Source of the DNA: Flavobacteriales bacterium UBA7325
GTDB lineage: Bacteria > Bacteroidota > Bacteroidia > Flavobacteriales_D > Crocinitomicaceae
NCBI GenBank assembly: GCA_002471375.1
Contig: DKPV01000025.1
Span: forward strand, 122,899-186,898
Direction of reading: 5' to 3'
Length of the DNA: 64,000 bases
The notes beneath the pieces were generated by a model that ran no database searches, had not been told where the DNA came from, and worked only from the letters and a program-made list of their open reading frames with translations. Numbering within the stretch: position 1 is the stretch's first letter; each line of letters starts with the position of its first letter. Below are positions 17,695 to 27,472 of this stretch, one piece after another. The position numbers were made by a program, and so were the translations under genes.

Positions 17695-18813
17695 TCAAAG
17701 CGATTCGCTGAACTCCACTATCCTCTTCGCAAAATTATCCCAGCTATTCTCAGCCTTCTTTAGAGCAATATTTTGACTAAACTCATCCTTTAGATTTTCG
17801 TCGAAATATTTAAGGACTGAAGTTGATATTAGATTTGGATCTGGTTTACTCACAATCAGCCCAGTTTCCCCATCCCTAGTATTTTCCTTCAAGCCCCCTA
17901 CGTCTGTTGCAATAATAGGTAGATCAAAATGATGTGAAATTGCAGTGATTCCAGACTGCGTTGCGCTTTTGTAAGGAAGCATGCATACATCTGAAGCTGA
18001 AAAATACCGCGTAACTTCAGCATCTGAAATATACTCTGTAAACAAATGAACACGCTCCTTGAGGTTATGAGCCTCGATTTGACTTACATACTTATCAAAT
18101 GACCCGTATACTTCTCCTGCTACGATGACATGATATTCTAACGGCAATCCATTAAGTGCATCTAGCAATAAATCCAAGCCCTTGTAGTCACGTATAAAAC
18201 CAAAAAATAGTAAGTACTTATGATCAGCATTAAGACCGAGTGATTTCAGCGCCTCAGCCCTTTCAATCTTTGCTCCAAAGTGATTATAGATAGGGTGATC
18301 AATGCGCAAGTACTTCGCATCTGGCTTCAAGGATAACAGATCCTTAAGAACTACATCACTTAGTACTACAAACCCATCATTCTGCTTCAGGAACATTCGA
18401 TTGGCCTTCTTATCGAAAAAACGTTTCTCATGAGGGATCACGTTATGTAAAATGTTGATCCGTTTTGCTTCCTTGCTAATCCTTTTTTGCATTCCCGACA
18501 TCGCCGGACCAAAAAAAGTCATCCAGTATTGGCCTATATAAAGCTCGGGCTTTGTCTTATTTATTCGTTTCGCAGCAGACCTGAACGAAAGCGGATTTAC
18601 CGAGTCTAAAACTCTCTCCGCATCGATCGCGTCCGCATTATCATCCTCCGTTACGTATTGAGAAGAACCGGGGAAGAGAAAACCTGGATATTGACGTTTA
18701 AATGTAAAAGCAGAAACATCGTGCTCTTCTGCCAGTGCTCGATATAACATGGCACTGAATTGTGCAATACCTCCTCGGTATGGATAAAACGCAGAAAATA
18801 GAGCAATCCTCAT
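17695..18813 (-). CDS. Glycosyltransferase family 4
   Basis: The 372-residue GT-B protein has the N-terminal glycine loop SAFYPYRGGIAQFSAML and the C-terminal donor-site pattern LLPYKSATQSGITAISHHFDLPIIATDVGGLKE-DGETGLIV (about residues 275-315). Middle motif LLFFGFIRDYKGLDLLLDAL marks the second Rossmann domain. Substrate unknown; likely surface-glycan synthesis, in keeping with two further GT4 genes 3 kb away. Transcribed alone. Confidence 0.88.
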   Translation of the reverse strand: MRIALFSAFYPYRGGIAQFSAMLYRALAEEHDVSAFTFKRQYPGFLFPGSSQYVTEDDNADAIDAERVLDSVNPLSFRSAAKRINKTKPELYIGQYWMTFFGPAMSGMQKRISKEAKRINILHNVIPHEKRFFDKKANRMFLKQNDGFVVLSDVVLKDLLSLKPDAKYLRIDHPIYNHFGAKIERAEALKSLGLNADHKYLLFFGFIRDYKGLDLLLDALNGLPLEYHVIVAGEVYGSFDKYVSQIEAHNLKERVHLFTEYISDAEVTRYFSASDVCMLPYKSATQSGITAISHHFDLPIIATDVGGLKENTRDGETGLIVSKPDPNLISTSVLKYFDENLKDEFSQNIALKKAENSWDNFAKRIVEFSESL

Positions 18814-19000
18814 AATACGAAATTACGATAAAGATCATTAAAAATAGAAATGCTAGACAAAACATGTTATTGAAAAAATTAACCCCGTCTAAATCAGGCA
18901 ACTAAAAAATCAATGATAATCTAACACACTGAATACCATTACTTTCTAAATTTATCACTATATTACAATAGCATTCAAATCTTCACTTAAACTCTGCGCT

Positions 19001-19651
19001 ATGAAAGTTCTACTGCCTATCCTACCAGCTTCGCTTTTCTTGCTAATATCCTGCACCGAAGCTGATTCTTCAATCAATGGTAATCTCGGTACTTCTGATG
19101 AAAATAAGGATATGATCGAGGAAAGTATTAATGATCTAAAGGAATCAGAAAAGATCCTTGAAGCTGAATCCGGAATGATAACCTTTGAATACACTGGGAA
19201 ATGGACAGGAAGAGAAACTGTTTGGTTTGATCAATTTGGTAAACGTGTCGTCATTGAACAAGATATCCTGCACTCACCGGCTAATCGAAACAAGAAAAAG
19301 ATGATCTGGACAGGTGACAACGAGACATCTTATAACTGCGAGTACATTTTCATGGGAGAAGAGAAAAACTCGAGTGAAAATCCATATATACGGCCTAAAG
19401 ACACTGAACTTTCGCTTTTCGCACATGGGGATGATGACCAACTGATTCAGTCCTACAAACAAATTGGCGACAAAATGGTATCTGGAAAACAAGCCAGCGG
19501 TTGGAGAAGCAAAACAATGGAGATTGAAGGTTGGATTTGGAAAGGTATTGACCTTGAATACAACAACTCAGGTGTTATTAAAAAAGCCATCAGTTTTAAA
19601 GAGATAAAATCTATTCCAAAGGACAAACTTGACCCTCATAACGGGTTTTAA
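19001..19651 (+). CDS. Hypothetical lipoprotein
   Basis: The 216-residue protein has a lipoprotein signal with lipobox LISC (Cys about 18). Residues 50-190 are beta-rich with repeated aromatic strands (MITFEYTGKWTGRETVWFDQFGKRVVIEQ, ASGWRSKTMEIEGWIWKGIDLEYNN). The pattern is like LolA/LolB-type or DUF4412-type envelope proteins that measure ligand through a half-barrel, but I cannot assign a family. No neighbour explains it. Confidence 0.75.
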   Translation: MKVLLPILPASLFLLISCTEADSSINGNLGTSDENKDMIEESINDLKESEKILEAESGMITFEYTGKWTGRETVWFDQFGKRVVIEQDILHSPANRNKKKMIWTGDNETSYNCEYIFMGEEKNSSENPYIRPKDTELSLFAHGDDDQLIQSYKQIGDKMVSGKQASGWRSKTMEIEGWIWKGIDLEYNNSGVIKKAISFKEIKSIPKDKLDPHNGF

Positions 19652-19702
19652 ACTTCCTTTCCAAAACTCATTTCACAATTTCCGCCAATTCAAGTATCAA
19701 TC

Positions 19703-19734
19703 TTGTGATTACCTCACCGTAAATCTTATTTTTG
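19703..19734 (+). promoter_or_regulatory. Promoter of the BatA/VWA - dihydroorotase-like gene run
   Basis: TTG (19703-19705), 21 bp, then TATTTTTG (19727-19734) fit the Bacteroidota promoter. The ATG follows only 4 bases later at 19739, so translation would be leaderless or nearly so. Confidence 0.6.
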
Positions 19735-19738
19735 GAAC

Positions 19739-21805
19739 ATGAAGTTTTTGTTTCCTGAATTTCTTTGGGCATTTGCCGTTCTGCTGATCCCCATCATAAT
19801 TCACTTATTTAATTTCAAGCGGTACAAGACCCATTATTTCTCGAGCCTTCAGTTCGTGAAGCATGTGGATCAACAAACTCGCTCGACTCAAAAACTAAAA
19901 CACATTCTTGTATTAATTTCAAGGGTGCTTGCCTTCTCATTTTTGGTGCTTGCATTTGCTCAGCCTTATTTCAGTGATCCAGATTCAAATGCAGTAAAAA
20001 AAGAGAACATTCTAGCTATCTATATTGATAATTCATTTTCCATGCAAGCGCGTGGGATAGAAGGTGAACTTCTTTCCGAGGCGAGAGAATCAGCTCAAGA
20101 GATTATCGACGAAGCTCCACAAGGAAGCCAATTCATCATTGGAACTAATGAAATGTCTGGTGTTGAGCAACGTAGAATATCCAAAATTGAAGCTCTTGAG
20201 AAATTGGATAAGATTACGTATTCGCCATTGACCAGATCTCTTGAAGAAATCATAGACTGGCAAGAACGGGCAATAGCTAAGTCCGATGGATTTAAAGAAG
20301 AAAGTGAGAACGAGCATACCTTGGTACAAAGTATAATCCTAAGTGATTTCCAACGTCACAAAGTTTCGAAGTCATCGAATCTAAAACTTAAACATTTCGA
20401 GTTTCATGCAATACAACTTGCACCTGAGCAACAAGAAAACATTTACATCGATTCCGCATGGTTTTCCACTCCTATTCGAAAGGTAGGGGAAAAGAATGAG
20501 ATTAACATTCGAGTGGTAAACCCCAGCGCAGAACCTTTACAGAATATAGAAGTAACCGTAAACATTGATAAATTTAAAAAGTCATTCTACATCGATCTTC
20601 CAGCAAAGGGCAAAAAAACAACCTCTATTTCCTATACTGATAAATTAAAAGGATATAAAACAGGAGAGATCACTTTAGCTGATGATCATGTGCTATTTGA
20701 TGACTCATACTTCATTTCGTATGAAGTCAAAGATCATGCGAACGTACTAGTGCTGAATGGAAACGATGCAATTGATAATGTCGAAATTGTATTAGGCCTC
20801 GAAGAGTTTTACACAGTCGAGTCTAACGAGATAACAGCAATCACTTTGGATAATTTTAAATCTAAAGATTTAGTCATCCTAAATGGGGTCAATCAGCTTT
20901 CAAGTGGAGTTCAGAATTATCTAATTGACTTTTATGAAAATGGTGGATCACTTTCTCTATTCCCTGGTAAAGAGCCGTCAATAAATTCATGGAACAATCT
21001 TCTAAGAAAAGTAAACCTTCCATTGCTTGGCGAAAAAATATCTTCCGGAACTAGAATCAAATCACTTAATTATGATGACGCCTTTATCAAGGGAGCGCTA
21101 CAAGACCGTTCCGATAAGTTAAATCTTCCTAGCGTCACAAGCTCTTTTCGTCCATTGATTAGCAATTCAACCAATTACAATACGCTAATAACGATGCAGA
21201 ATGGGCTACCCCTTCTCGCCTACTCAGCCGGAAAAGGAAACGTGTACATGTTCTATAGTGCCATACATCCCGACTGGGGCAGTTTCTCTAGAGATGCACT
21301 TTTTTCGACATGTGTGCTTCGTATGAGTGAATTAAGCCAAAGAACTCAACCGATTGCCATGACGATAGGTGATCAAAGTGTCTATCCAATACATGCCACT
21401 TTAAATAAAGATGAAGTGATTCATTTAATTAAAGAAGAACTCGACTTCATTCCGCAAACAAAAGAGCGATCCGGGGTCAGTTACATTTCTCTGAATCAAT
21501 TTGACAAGTTTGAGCAACTCTTTGCCGGCAACTATAAAATAACTTGTGGCGACCAGATAGGGAATTTGTCCTTAAACTACAGTAGAACAGAATCCTTACT
21601 CGACTATTTTGCCGAGAACGAGATATTAGAGTTGTTCAAAGAAAAAGGTGCAACAAGCATCACCTTCGAGCGGATGGATAGCATGAATAGTCCAGTCTCG
21701 CAAATTGCAATTGAAAAACCATTCGACTATTGGAAACTTTGTATTGTTTTTACTCTTATTTTTGTCCTCGCTGAAATGCTACTGGTGCGTTTCTGGAAAT
21801 CATGA
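19739..21805 (+). CDS. BatA/VWA-domain membrane protein
   Basis: The 688-residue protein begins with the BatA (aerotolerance regulator N-terminal) pattern: MKFLFPEFLWAFAVLLIPIIIHLFNFKRYKTHYFSS and a second membrane segment near 58-80. A von Willebrand A-like domain follows (about 90-230) with IYIDNSFSMQARG, a DxSxS-like metal site that reads D-N-S-F-S. A beta-rich part and a glutaminase-like Rossmann segment (about 350-500) come next, with a last membrane helix near 665-685. Bat proteins act in envelope stress and oxygen tolerance in Bacteroidota and spirochaetes. No other bat gene is adjacent, so it is one of the stand-alone BatA-domain proteins. The dihydroorotase-like gene follows 13 bases later. 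Confidence 0.87.
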   Translation: MKFLFPEFLWAFAVLLIPIIIHLFNFKRYKTHYFSSLQFVKHVDQQTRSTQKLKHILVLISRVLAFSFLVLAFAQPYFSDPDSNAVKKENILAIYIDNSFSMQARGIEGELLSEARESAQEIIDEAPQGSQFIIGTNEMSGVEQRRISKIEALEKLDKITYSPLTRSLEEIIDWQERAIAKSDGFKEESENEHTLVQSIILSDFQRHKVSKSSNLKLKHFEFHAIQLAPEQQENIYIDSAWFSTPIRKVGEKNEINIRVVNPSAEPLQNIEVTVNIDKFKKSFYIDLPAKGKKTTSISYTDKLKGYKTGEITLADDHVLFDDSYFISYEVKDHANVLVLNGNDAIDNVEIVLGLEEFYTVESNEITAITLDNFKSKDLVILNGVNQLSSGVQNYLIDFYENGGSLSLFPGKEPSINSWNNLLRKVNLPLLGEKISSGTRIKSLNYDDAFIKGALQDRSDKLNLPSVTSSFRPLISNSTNYNTLITMQNGLPLLAYSAGKGNVYMFYSAIHPDWGSFSRDALFSTCVLRMSELSQRTQPIAMTIGDQSVYPIHATLNKDEVIHLIKEELDFIPQTKERSGVSYISLNQFDKFEQLFAGNYKITCGDQIGNLSLNYSRTESLLDYFAENEILELFKEKGATSITFERMDSMNSPVSQIAIEKPFDYWKLCIVFTLIFVLAEMLLVRFWKS

Positions 21806-21818
21806 TAACTGATGCCCT

Positions 21819-23078
21819 ATGAAAGTTCTCATTAAGAAAGCGAAAATAGTTGACTCCACTTCTTCCGATAACGGAAAGATCAAAGACATTTTAATTGACG
21901 ATGGCATTATTCAAAAAATTGCTGACGAAATAACCGAGAAATCGGACAAGGAAATCAGTTCTGATAACCTGCACGTATCTCAAGGTTGGGTTGATTTAAA
22001 ATCAGATTTTTGTGATCCCGGCTACGAGCATAAAGAGACTGTACTTTCAGGTTTAGATGCAGCAGCATATGGTGGCTATACTCATGTCGCAGTGATACCG
22101 GTGACCAAACCTGTAGTGGATGGAAAGACTCAAATTGAGTATATCATAAGAAAGGGTGAGCATCATATTACGCAAATTCATCCAATAGGTGCTATCACAG
22201 AAGGGATGCACGGCAAGGAATTGTCAGAGATGTACGACATGCATCAAACAGGTGTAACTTTGTTTTCAGACGATTTGAGTCCAGTATCATCAGGGATTAT
22301 GTATCGCGCACTTCTGTATTCTCGAAATTTTGGAGGGACGATCATTGCCTTCAACCGAGACAGCTCAATGGCAGGAAATGGTATGGTGAATGAAGGAATG
22401 GCTTCAACAAAGACAGGCTTGAAAGCCGATCCATCGATATCCGAAGTAGTAGAATTAGAACGAAACATAAGATTACTGGCATATACAGGAGGTAACCTAC
22501 ATTGTACAGGAATAGCAACCGCAGAAGGAGTTGGACTTATACGCAAGGCAAAGTCGGAAGGATTATCAATCACTGCCGATGTTCATTCTTCACATTTGAT
22601 TTACAATGAAGAAGCGGTGTTTGGGTTTGATTCTCTCTATAAATTCATGCCACCACTAAGGTTCGAAAAAGATAGAGTAGCACTCTGGGAAGGATTGAAT
22701 GATGGAACTATAGATGCAATTGTCTCTGATCACCGCCCGAATAACGCAGAAGAAAAAGAAGTAGAATTCGATAATGCCTATTACGGAAACATCGGCTTAC
22801 AATCTACATTTGCTTCTGTAAATGAACTAAAAGAATCTAAGCTCGAAGTAGTCATCGGAAAATTTACAACAGGACCAAGATCGATCTTAGGACTTGAATC
22901 AATTCAAGTTGCAGAAGGATCTCCTGCTGATCTAACATTGTTTGATCCAACAAAAACATGGACATTAGAAAAGTCTCAAATCACTTCCAATACATTCAAC
23001 ACTCCATATGTGGATAAACAGCTAACTGGGTTTATTGTGGGAGTATTAAATAAAGGTAAATTAGCGATCAAGGACTAA
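21819..23078 (+). CDS. Dihydroorotase-like protein lacking the metal-binding HxH
   Basis: The 419-residue protein has the amidohydrolase/dihydroorotase layout: a beta-sandwich start ([13 protein letters not shown]), the TIM barrel, and a late SDHRPNN (usual DHAPH). At the expected DxHxH the chain reads D59-L-K61-S-D63, so both zinc histidines are replaced; the later PHHL position reads SSHL. From memory, the dihydroorotase-like family usual in Flavobacteriia has the same loss. It may be a structural partner of aspartate carbamoyltransferase (PyrC'/PyrX type) rather than an enzyme. A second, active dihydroorotase would be expected elsewhere. Confidence 0.88.
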   Translation: MKVLIKKAKIVDSTSSDNGKIKDILIDDGIIQKIADEITEKSDKEISSDNLHVSQGWVDLKSDFCDPGYEHKETVLSGLDAAAYGGYTHVAVIPVTKPVVDGKTQIEYIIRKGEHHITQIHPIGAITEGMHGKELSEMYDMHQTGVTLFSDDLSPVSSGIMYRALLYSRNFGGTIIAFNRDSSMAGNGMVNEGMASTKTGLKADPSISEVVELERNIRLLAYTGGNLHCTGIATAEGVGLIRKAKSEGLSITADVHSSHLIYNEEAVFGFDSLYKFMPPLRFEKDRVALWEGLNDGTIDAIVSDHRPNNAEEKEVEFDNAYYGNIGLQSTFASVNELKESKLEVVIGKFTTGPRSILGLESIQVAEGSPADLTLFDPTKTWTLEKSQITSNTFNTPYVDKQLTGFIVGVLNKGKLAIKD

Positions 23079-23090
23079 ACTACTTTCACC

Positions 23091-23651
23091 ATGGTAAGCA
23101 AACGTAATTTTCTCAAACAATTTTTCAAAGAACGAAAAGTTGTTGGTGCTGTTAGCCCAAGCACAAAGTTCTTAGGGGAGAAAATGTTAGCTAGCATCGA
23201 TTTTGACAAGGCTCGTCATCTTGTGGAGTTAGGACCTGGTACAGGTGTATTTACTGACATCATTATCCAGCGAATGCACAAGGATGCAAAGCTTCTTGTA
23301 CTTGAATTAAACAATGATTTCTACGAAAAACTCAATAAGCGAATTGATGATCCACGTGTACAAGTAATACATGATTCGGCTGAGAATATTTCCAAATACC
23401 TAGAAGAAGAAGTTCAAACCAAGCAAGATGCTGTGATTTCTTCGCTTCCTTTAATGGTTTTCTCTGCTCCATTAAGACAAGCAGTAGTTGATGCAGCATA
23501 CGCATGCATAAGACCGCATGGAAACTACGTGCAATTCCAATACTCACTTCAATCAAAGAAGTTTCTAGAGAATATCTTTAAGACGGTCAAGGTGACTTTT
23601 ACAGTGAAGAATTTCCCTCCCGCTTTTGTCTACTCATGTCAAAAGAAATAA
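23091..23651 (+). CDS. Class I SAM-dependent methyltransferase (phospholipid N-methyltransferase-like)
   Basis: The 186-residue protein has the SAM-binding loop VELGPGTGVFTDII (about residues 45-58), the acidic LLVLELNNDFYEKL and VIHDSAENISKYL strand-turns, and SSLPLMVFSAPLRQAVVDAAYACIRPHGNYVQFQYS. This is the pattern of PmtA-like phospholipid methyltransferases and rRNA adenine dimethylase-like proteins. The N-terminus FLKQFFKERKVVGAVSPST favours PmtA. The gene overlaps the pseudouridine synthase start by 16 bases, so the two are coupled. Confidence 0.82.
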   Translation: MVSKRNFLKQFFKERKVVGAVSPSTKFLGEKMLASIDFDKARHLVELGPGTGVFTDIIIQRMHKDAKLLVLELNNDFYEKLNKRIDDPRVQVIHDSAENISKYLEEEVQTKQDAVISSLPLMVFSAPLRQAVVDAAYACIRPHGNYVQFQYSLQSKKFLENIFKTVKVTFTVKNFPPAFVYSCQKK

Positions 23652-24220
23652 TAAAATACCATTATTTTCGCCTGAACAAACCATACGGTTACCTCTCTCA
23701 ATTTACTGGGGAAGCATCCGATTTGTTGTTAGGTTCACTCTATAATTTCCCTAAAGATGTGTATTCGATTGGGCGGCTAGATAAAGATAGCGAAGGACTC
23801 CTTCTCCTAACCAACGATAATAAATTCAAGAATACGCTGCTAGACCCCAGTTATGATAAGCAAAAAACGTACTTAGTACAAGTCGAAGGTGACATTACTC
23901 CTCAAGCTCTTGGTGAGTTGGAGGCTGGTACAATTTTCATATCACACAAAGGAAAAAAGCATCGGGTCAAGAGTGCGCTATGCAAACGAGTTGAAAATCC
24001 AGACGTTGAAGAACGCAAACCTCCAATACGAGTTCGAAAATCAATCCCCACATCTTGGATTGAATTAACAATTACGGAAGGTAAAAATCGTCAAGTAAGA
24101 AAAATGACAGCTGCAGTCGGGCATCCAACCCTTCGATTAATTCGCATAGCATTCGATTCGTTCACGTTAGATAACTTAGCTCCGGGAGAGGTAAGAGAAA
24201 TCAAACCAATCAATAGATGA
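23636..24220 (+). CDS. Pseudouridine synthase, RluE-like (RsuA family)
   Basis: The 194-residue protein lacks an S4 domain, as RluE does. It contains the catalytic motif GRLDKDSEGLLLLTND with the catalytic Asp at about residue 49, KTYLVQVEGDITP, and EGKNRQVRKMTAAVGHPTLRLIRI, which closes the RsuA family fold. The enzyme should isomerise one uridine in 23S rRNA. It overlaps the methyltransferase gene by 16 bases. Confidence 0.92.
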   Translation: MSKEIIKYHYFRLNKPYGYLSQFTGEASDLLLGSLYNFPKDVYSIGRLDKDSEGLLLLTNDNKFKNTLLDPSYDKQKTYLVQVEGDITPQALGELEAGTIFISHKGKKHRVKSALCKRVENPDVEERKPPIRVRKSIPTSWIELTITEGKNRQVRKMTAAVGHPTLRLIRIAFDSFTLDNLAPGEVREIKPINR

Positions 24221-24297
24221 CTGCCACAGATTAGTAGTTAGCCACAAATTATGGCATGGCTTTTGGCTATATTCTAGTAACAACTAATTCTTATACT

Positions 24298-24438
24298 ATG
24301 ATTACCACAATAGAAATAGCAAAAATCTTGCAAAAGCAACAGAAGAAATACAATATTGAACCAACAGGTTTTGATGCAGGTCTTTTAGGTCTAGGAGTCG
24401 CACGAAAAATGAAGAACAAAGACTTCAAGAAGAAATAA
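24298..24438 (+). CDS. Small hypothetical protein
   Basis: The frame gives a 46-residue basic protein from the ATG at 24298 (MITTIEIAKILQKQQKKYNI ... GLLGLGVARKMKNKDFKKK). A longer version would start at 24256. It has an amphipathic helix and a GLLGLG turn but no known domain. Supported only by being the sole open frame in the gap and by its helix-compatible sequence. Confidence 0.4.
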   Translation: MITTIEIAKILQKQQKKYNIEPTGFDAGLLGLGVARKMKNKDFKKK

Positions 24439-24440
24439 CT

Positions 24441-24460
24441 CCTTCCAATTCAATTGGAGG
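24441..24460. repeat. Hairpin between convergent genes
   Basis: CCTTCCAATT and AATTGGAGG form a near-perfect inverted repeat around one C. No T-run follows on either strand, so it is not a classic terminator. Confidence 0.4.
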
Positions 24461-24464
24461 TGGA

Positions 24465-26876
24465 CTACATTCCGCTTCCTGAGTCTATTCGGCCTGCCTT
24501 GATTTTCTTATCTAACTTTCCAAATCGAAGAGACAAGGTGATATAAAATCTACGAGTCAACCACTTGTATTCGATTTCTTGCTCAATGCCTTCTTGATCC
24601 AACTCTATCTGGAATGCCTTCGTATCGAAGATATCAGTTACCCTCAAACCGAGCGATAATTTCTTCTCAAAGAATCTTTTTTCAAGAGAAGCATCCACTT
24701 GCGTTCTTGGCAATATCTTTCCTTGTGGAGTTATTCTTGGCGCAGAATAATTACCATTCAACTGAAAGGAAGCTGTTTTCTTCCAGAAATCGATACCCAA
24801 AACGTATTTAACATTCCAGTTAAAGCCGTCATTGTTCCAATCTACCGTATTATCAGAATTCGTATAATCAATGTAGTTTCCATTAAACGAAACCTGATTT
24901 TTCATCCATTTAAAAGGCTTATAGATAATAATCGTTTCCAAACCTGTACTCACACTCTTATCAATGTTACCATACGTAACAACAGAACTATTATCAGGAT
25001 TATAGACTTTTACTCTATTTATCACATCCGTCGTTCTTCGATGAAAGATGCTTGCCGAAAGAATTAATTTCTTACTCGTCAAAGAGTATCCAAAATCATA
25101 TGAGTCAATATACTCGGGCTGAAGCTTAGGATTACCCGTCCGAATATTGAATGGGTTAGCGTAGCTTGTGAACGGATTCAATTGTCTTGATTTTGCTCTA
25201 TTGATTCTACGACTGTAGCTCAAGCTAAACTCGCTGGTCTTATTTGGCTGATATTTAACATGAGCAGACGGAAACAAATTGAAGTACTCATTTCTTGTGA
25301 CTTCACCCGTTGAGATTAAGTTTGGAATTTGCAAAGCATACTCAGTTCTTAATCCTCCTTGATAACTGAATTTACCACGCTCCTGACCAAATATCCCATA
25401 AACACTGTAGACTTGCTCGTCATAACCATAATCGAAATTCGATAGTGAATCTGGAACAAATAGATTGCTCAGCGTATCTAATCGCTCAGAAAAAGTAGAA
25501 ATCTCATCATCTCTTAAAATTACTTTAGCGCCCGTTTCTACACGTGCACTCATCTTTTCTATGGTGTATTCTAAATCCGTTTGGAGCGAAGTGATTCGAA
25601 GGTTTGACGTATTAAATAACTGCTGATTCAAAGGTGACTCGCCAGTAGATATTCCGATCGAATTTAGTGCAGTCTGTTCGTAGAACCCTTCAGTTTCTCT
25701 GCCTCCGAATGACTGATTCAAATTGGTCGTCCATTTCCCTTTTGATTCTTTTAGCGTATGAGTGTAATTGATGTTAGCATCCGCATTATGCCTAGCATTG
25801 GGGTCTTCCGATGTCCGATCCCAGCTATTTAAGAAGCTTCCGTTTTGATCTACGAGATGACTGACTAAATCTCCAGTTCTTGTCCTGTTTTCCAACGAAC
25901 CAGTCAAAGACATCCCAATTACATTTTGTTTGTTAATATAGAAGTCCGCACCAAACACTAGAGTGTTCGTGAACTTCAGATCGGTACCTAATCTATCCTG
26001 ATCTAGATAATTCAATGAATCTGGGCCAAAATCTTGGTATAAATCACTGAAATTATTGCGGTATCCTTCATAATAATTCATCGAATAATTAGTGTATACA
26101 TTCACCTTATTATTCCGGTAACTGAGGCCCAAATTAAAATTGTATAAGTTTCCGGTTGCTGCAGTGGCTGAAACGATACCATTTCCTCCTTTCACCTTAT
26201 TCTTTTTCATGACAATATTTACGATACCAGAAGTTCCGTCTGGATCATATTTGGCTGAAGGGTTCGTCACTACCTCTATTCGTTCTACAGAATTTGCAGG
26301 CAGAGCATCTAATAGATTTTGTCCATCCCCTGCAACAAGTGCACTTGGCCTGCCATCTATGAGAACTGTCACATTTCCATCTCCCCGCAAACTAATGTTC
26401 CCATCCTGATCTACATCAATCGATGGAATATTATTCAGTACATCACTTGCTGATCCACCTCTCACTGAAATATCATCGCCGACTGAATAGATTTTCTTAT
26501 CGATCCCGGCTTTTAGCACATCCAAGTTCCCTGTTGCAATAACCTCATCAAGATTCAGTGAATTATCAACTTCCAAAGTAAGATCACCCAAGTCAATATT
26601 AGCGGAAAGAGAAATGTTGTCGACAAGAAAATCAACGTAGTCGGGGCACGATATTTTTAACAAATAGCTACCAGCATTCGCCTCTAACTTAAATTTTCCA
26701 TTCTGCTGCGGAATGGCACCGGTTACTACAGATGAGTCCGAACTCGATAGAAGACGAACCTTAACAAGGTCAAGCATTTCGGGATCATCGAGCAAGACTC
26801 TCCCTTTTACTTCTGAAGTTTGAGCCGTATTAAAAAATACAATTACTAAAAATACAAGGAGAGATAAGTATTTCAT
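24465..26876 (-). CDS. TonB-dependent-receptor-like outer-membrane beta-barrel protein
   Basis: The 803-residue protein starts with a signal peptide (MKYLSLLVFLVIVFFNTAQT) and a carboxypeptidase-regulatory-like domain (about 22-105). A plug domain follows, with GGSASDVLNNIPSIDVDQDG and VEVVTNPSAKYDPDGTSGIVNIV (about 140-225). The rest is the OMP_b-brl_3 barrel with many aromatic-ended strands, closing in FYITLSLRFGK. No SusD partner is present, and the group's substrates are mostly unknown (metal complexes, peptides or efflux have been proposed). A MarR gene starts the same transcript 3 bases upstream, so its level is probably set by that repressor. Confidence 0.9.
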   Translation of the reverse strand: MKYLSLLVFLVIVFFNTAQTSEVKGRVLLDDPEMLDLVKVRLLSSSDSSVVTGAIPQQNGKFKLEANAGSYLLKISCPDYVDFLVDNISLSANIDLGDLTLEVDNSLNLDEVIATGNLDVLKAGIDKKIYSVGDDISVRGGSASDVLNNIPSIDVDQDGNISLRGDGNVTVLIDGRPSALVAGDGQNLLDALPANSVERIEVVTNPSAKYDPDGTSGIVNIVMKKNKVKGGNGIVSATAATGNLYNFNLGLSYRNNKVNVYTNYSMNYYEGYRNNFSDLYQDFGPDSLNYLDQDRLGTDLKFTNTLVFGADFYINKQNVIGMSLTGSLENRTRTGDLVSHLVDQNGSFLNSWDRTSEDPNARHNADANINYTHTLKESKGKWTTNLNQSFGGRETEGFYEQTALNSIGISTGESPLNQQLFNTSNLRITSLQTDLEYTIEKMSARVETGAKVILRDDEISTFSERLDTLSNLFVPDSLSNFDYGYDEQVYSVYGIFGQERGKFSYQGGLRTEYALQIPNLISTGEVTRNEYFNLFPSAHVKYQPNKTSEFSLSYSRRINRAKSRQLNPFTSYANPFNIRTGNPKLQPEYIDSYDFGYSLTSKKLILSASIFHRRTTDVINRVKVYNPDNSSVVTYGNIDKSVSTGLETIIIYKPFKWMKNQVSFNGNYIDYTNSDNTVDWNNDGFNWNVKYVLGIDFWKKTASFQLNGNYSAPRITPQGKILPRTQVDASLEKRFFEKKLSLGLRVTDIFDTKAFQIELDQEGIEQEIEYKWLTRRFYITLSLRFGKLDKKIKAGRIDSGSGM

Positions 26877-26879
26877 ATG

Positions 26880-27335
26880 TTAATCTCTGAGCTTATCTAA
26901 TAAGTTACTCAATTGATCTGCTTCATCTTCTGTGAGACCCGTAGGGATCATTTTTGAATTAAGCGCTTTATCTTCAAAAGCATCGTCAATTTCTTTCAGT
27001 AATTTTAGTCCGTGTTTTGAAATCTTCACGTATACTATACGTCGATCTGACTCACACCGCTCTCGCAAAATCAATTCTTTTTCAATCAACTTATCCATTA
27101 ATCGCGTCGTATTGGGAGACTTTTCAATCATTCTTTCCTTAACCGTATTGATCGATATTGTCTTTTTCGCACCTCGCAAGATTCGGAGGATATTGAATTG
27201 TGCCATACTTAAGCCAAACGGAGACATGAATTTATGCTGTCTCGCCGCCAGTATGTTTGAAGTATATCTCAAGTTGACAATCACTCTATGCATTGGAGAC
27301 TTGAATTTTGATTGGATTTCCTCGTCGATTTTCAT
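26880..27335 (-). CDS. MarR-family transcriptional regulator
   Basis: The 151-residue protein has the winged-helix layout of MarR: FGLSMAQFNILRILRGA, then the recognition region INTVKERMIEKSPNTTRLMDKLIEKELILRE and the wing CESDRRIVYVKISKHG. MarR dimers usually repress their own operon and are released by a small ligand or oxidation. It heads a two-gene unit with the outer-membrane barrel gene. A near-palindrome sits at the predicted transcription start, which fits self-repression. Confidence 0.92.
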   Translation of the reverse strand: MKIDEEIQSKFKSPMHRVIVNLRYTSNILAARQHKFMSPFGLSMAQFNILRILRGAKKTISINTVKERMIEKSPNTTRLMDKLIEKELILRERCESDRRIVYVKISKHGLKLLKEIDDAFEDKALNSKMIPTGLTEDEADQLSNLLDKLRD

Positions 27336-27349
27336 GATGTAAAAATAAC

Positions 27350-27374
27350 TACCACGGTATTATATTCAAAATTA
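27350..27374 (-). promoter_or_regulatory. Promoter -7 box and candidate MarR operator
   Basis: On the minus strand TAATTTTG (27374-27367) matches TANNTTTG. Seven bases on, at the predicted start point, lies TACC-GT-GGTA (27359-27350), a near-palindrome. A repressor bound there would block transcription. No clear -33 TTG was seen. Confidence 0.5.
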
Positions 27375-27419
27375 ATTATCAACTTTCGGCAGAGCATTTG
27401 ATTTTCACGCTTTTTAAAC

Positions 27420-27451
27420 AAAAAAGGACCATGAATTAACATAGTCCTTTT
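27420..27451 (-). terminator. Terminator of glnN
   Basis: GGACCATG (27426-27433) pairs with CATAGTCC (27440-27447) with one mismatch, extended by A/T pairs. On the minus strand it is followed by TTTTTTG. It lies 22 bases past the glutamine synthetase stop. Confidence 0.85.
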
Positions 27452-27472
27452 GATAAAACAATTCGTTTTGTC

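Noticed and set aside
24441..24460. Bidirectional terminator
   Set aside because: The hairpin is strong but no T-run follows on either strand, so it is listed only as a repeat.
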